From Oscillospiraceae bacterium (lineage in GTDB: Bacteria; Bacillota; Clostridia; Clostridiales; Clostridiaceae), in NCBI GenBank assembly GCA_009785875.1, contig WQUF01000093.1, forward strand, positions 1 to 7,063: a stretch of DNA of 7,063 nt. Reading direction: 5' to 3'. Position numbers and translations under genes: made by a program. The notes under the pieces were generated by a model. That model searched no databases. It was given only the letters and a program-made list of their open reading frames with translations, and was not told where the DNA came from. Shown in pieces: positions 6,144 to 7,063 of the stretch (position 1 is the first letter of the stretch; each line of letters opens with the position of its first letter).

Positions 6144-6456
6144 CATCTTCCTCTGCATCTAATGCTGCCCGAAGTTCTGCTGCACTCTTATATGTTTTAG
6201 CACCATTCTCAATGGCAGCGTGGGAATCATCTGACTCTAAAAGAAGTTCGGCTTCAAAGTCCGGGGTATATCCATTTTCGGTTAGCTGTATGGAAGACAA
6301 CTCAAAAGGGATTTTGCGTTTTAGATAAATCTGATTAAGCATTAGGTTAAAAACATCACTAAAAGATAAACCAATTGCAGCAAGAATTGGTTCAACCTTT
6401 GCTTTTACTTCAGGATTAACACGGATGTGCATACCGCTTGAACGTGTATCTGGCAT
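6136..6456 (-). CDS. dinJ: DinJ/RelB-family antitoxin
   Basis: A 106-residue antitoxin. The N-terminal part (about 9-52: MHIRVNPEVKAKVEPILAAIGLSFSDVFNLM, then KRKIPFEL) is a ribbon-helix-helix DNA-binding domain of the RelB/DinJ type, which dimerises and represses its own promoter. The C-terminal part (about 60-106) is acidic and should wrap around the YafQ toxin, ending in a strongly acidic tail (AEEDDE). The ATG at 6456 has AGGTGA six bases upstream. The toxin gene follows with a short overlap, the standard antitoxin-first order. The complex of the two proteins is expected to bind near the promoter at 6477-6505; no clear perfect operator was found there. Confidence 0.9.
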   Translation of the reverse strand: MPDTRSSGMHIRVNPEVKAKVEPILAAIGLSFSDVFNLMLNQIYLKRKIPFELSSIQLTENGYTPDFEAELLLESDDSHAAIENGAKTYKSAAELRAALDAEEDDE

Positions 6457-6476
6457 AACTAATCACCTCAATTATC

Positions 6477-6505
6477 ACTATACACAAAACAACCGCAAAT
6501 GTCAA
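6477..6505 (-). promoter_or_regulatory. Promoter of the dinJ-yafQ operon
   Basis: On the minus strand, TTGACA (6505-6500), a 17-base spacer and TATAGT (6482-6477): a consensus -35 and a five-of-six -10. Transcription would start near 6470, about 14 bases before the antitoxin ATG, with the AGGTGA ribosome site in between. Confidence 0.85.
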
Positions 6506-6517
6506 TCAAAGAAAGTG

Positions 6518-6546
6518 TTGTTCAAGATTGATGAGTAAATTATAGT
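6518..6546 (+). promoter_or_regulatory. Possible distal promoter for the small membrane protein
   Basis: TTGTTC (6518-6523), a 17-base spacer and TATAGT (6541-6546). A transcript from here would carry the 6567-6587 palindrome as a hairpin followed by a T-rich stretch, which might act as an attenuator. The promoter at 6562 matches the consensus better. Confidence 0.35.
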
Positions 6547-6561
6547 ATAAAAAGACATTCT

Positions 6562-6590
6562 TTGAGAAATTGTTAACATAACAATTTAAT
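6562..6590 (+). promoter_or_regulatory. Promoter of the small membrane protein gene
   Basis: TTGAGA (6562-6567), a 17-base spacer and TTTAAT (6585-6590), each five of six to consensus. Transcription would start near 6597, giving a leader of about 30 bases that contains the AAGGAG ribosome site at 6611-6616. The spacer is occupied by a palindrome. Confidence 0.65.
6567..6587. promoter_or_regulatory. Candidate operator: palindrome filling the promoter spacer
   Basis: AAATTGTTA (6567-6575) and its exact reverse complement (6579-6587) flank a 3-base centre. The palindrome spans from the last base of the -35 to the middle of the -10, so a bound dimeric repressor would block RNA polymerase. No obvious cognate regulator gene is adjacent; the RHH antitoxin or an unlinked repressor are possibilities. 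Confidence 0.6.
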
Positions 6591-6628
6591 TTTTGGGTAC
6601 AATTAAGCAAAAGGAGATTTTTTAGAAT

Positions 6629-6964
6629 ATGAGAAAAGGTCTATTATTGCCAGCCTCAGCTTTATTATGGTGCCTAACAGTTGTAGTATATGTTATTGTT
6701 AGCTATTCAACCCGTCTTTGGGCGGTCACATGGCTTATATTTAGTTTCGCTGTTGTTTTGCAGATGCTTCTTGATTATATGTTTTCACCACCAAAATTTC
6801 GAATACTTCATATTCAAGCTATTATTTGGACTTTAAGTGTGTTTATATATCTGTTAATCAGCGTCATCACATTTAAATGGTATAGAACATGGGTTATTTT
6901 TCCAATAACTGCTTGTATTAGCCTAGCTGTTAACACATATTTAATTTGGGGAAGAAGATCATGA
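6629..6964 (+). CDS. Small four-helix membrane protein with internal duplication
   Basis: A 111-residue, very hydrophobic protein, not recognised as a named family. Four membrane helices are likely (about 5-27, 31-51, 61-82 and 86-107). The two halves are related: aligning Trp14 with Trp67 gives matches at Leu16/69, Val18/71, Tyr21/74, Ser25/78, Thr28/81, Trp31/84, Thr34/87, Trp35/88, Ile37/90 and Phe38/91, that is 11 identities in 25 positions. Each half is therefore a two-helix hairpin with the pattern W-x-L-x-V...T-W-x-I-F, which resembles the WxxTWxIFP-type hairpins found at the end of some Bacillota membrane and regulator-associated proteins. Charge is concentrated at both ends (MRKG and GRRS). 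The start has AAGGAG 12 bases upstream, rather far, but an in-frame stop at 6623 excludes any earlier start. The stop codon overlaps an ATG (ATGA at 6961-6964), suggesting a coupled downstream gene that is no longer intact here. Confidence 0.75.
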   Translation: MRKGLLLPASALLWCLTVVVYVIVSYSTRLWAVTWLIFSFAVVLQMLLDYMFSPPKFRILHIQAIIWTLSVFIYLLISVITFKWYRTWVIFPITACISLAVNTYLIWGRRS

Positions 6965-6974
6965 AAGGGGCTGT

Positions 6975-7018
6975 TGCATAATGAATAAACATGCTGACGC
7001 ATGTTTATTCATTATGCA
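6975..7018. repeat. 20-bp perfect inverted repeat with 4-base loop
   Basis: TGCATAATGAATAAACATGC (6975-6994) is the exact reverse complement of 6999-7018, with loop TGAC. No T run follows on the + strand, so it is not a normal intrinsic terminator. It may be a hairpin that blocks read-through into a mobile element, or a bidirectional stop for converging transcripts. Confidence 0.85.
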
Positions 7019-7063
7019 CAATTAAGCTGTAATTCCAACTTATTTTCTAACCACATAGATATT
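7012..7063 (-). CDS. C-terminal end of an unidentified leftward reading frame
   Basis: One minus-strand frame is open from the window edge for 16 codons (ISMWLENKLELQLNCA) and stops at TAA (7014-7012) inside the right arm of the hairpin. It would be the end of a transposase if the sequence is an insertion-sequence terminus, but it is far too short to identify and could be chance. Confidence 0.25.
   Translation of the reverse strand, partial: ISMWLENKLELQLNCA

Larger units (their letters stand above)
6967..7063. mobile_element. Possible end of an insertion sequence, continuing beyond the window
   Basis: GGGGCTGTTGCAT at 6967-6979 resembles the terminal inverted repeats of several transposase families of Gram-positive bacteria (GG-CTGTTGCA type). 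It begins two codons into a putative coupled gene and is followed by a large hairpin and a short leftward reading frame, as expected for the 3' end of a transposase gene. The other end, the transposase core and any target duplication are outside the window, so this is inference. Confidence 0.4.

Overview
The window is AT-rich, with strong AGGAGG-type ribosome sites, consensus -35/-10 promoters and short genes with small spacers or overlaps. All of this points to a low-GC Gram-positive bacterium (Bacillota, probably a gut-associated clostridial or related lineage). No rRNA, tRNA or other marker allows a finer assignment. The layout looks accessory and mosaic: two transporter units, a BRO-N gene, a toxin-antitoxin pair, a small membrane protein and what may be the end of an insertion sequence.

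Left part (1-1254). The 3' end of a MacB/LolD-type ABC ATPase gene stops at 330 and is followed by a long hairpin terminator. A complete BRO-N domain gene runs towards it on the minus strand (409-1254). Between that gene and the next operon is about 380 bases without a convincing gene. This stretch holds a family of related inverted repeats, all centred on ACAATTTGT or a degenerate form of it, and one near-identical copy lies inside the BRO-N gene itself. This is the most unusual structure in the window.

Middle (1581-5821). A MarR-family regulator appears to start at a non-canonical ATT codon. It is followed by two half-size ABC exporters that overlap by 14 bases. Their nucleotide-binding domains are complementary: the first lacks the catalytic Glu and switch His but has an intact signature, and the second has intact Walker B and His but a degenerate signature. 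Together they should form a heterodimeric exporter with one working ATP site (BmrCD/LmrCD/TM287-288 type), probably controlled by the MarR protein. A bidirectional terminator separates this operon from the convergent toxin-antitoxin operon.

Right part (5844-7063). A DinJ/RelB antitoxin and YafQ toxin pair is read leftward from a consensus promoter. A 111-residue, four-helix membrane protein with an internal duplication is read rightward from a promoter whose spacer is filled by a palindrome. The window ends with a 20-bp perfect hairpin and a sequence resembling an insertion-sequence end, which may have interrupted a gene coupled to the membrane protein gene.
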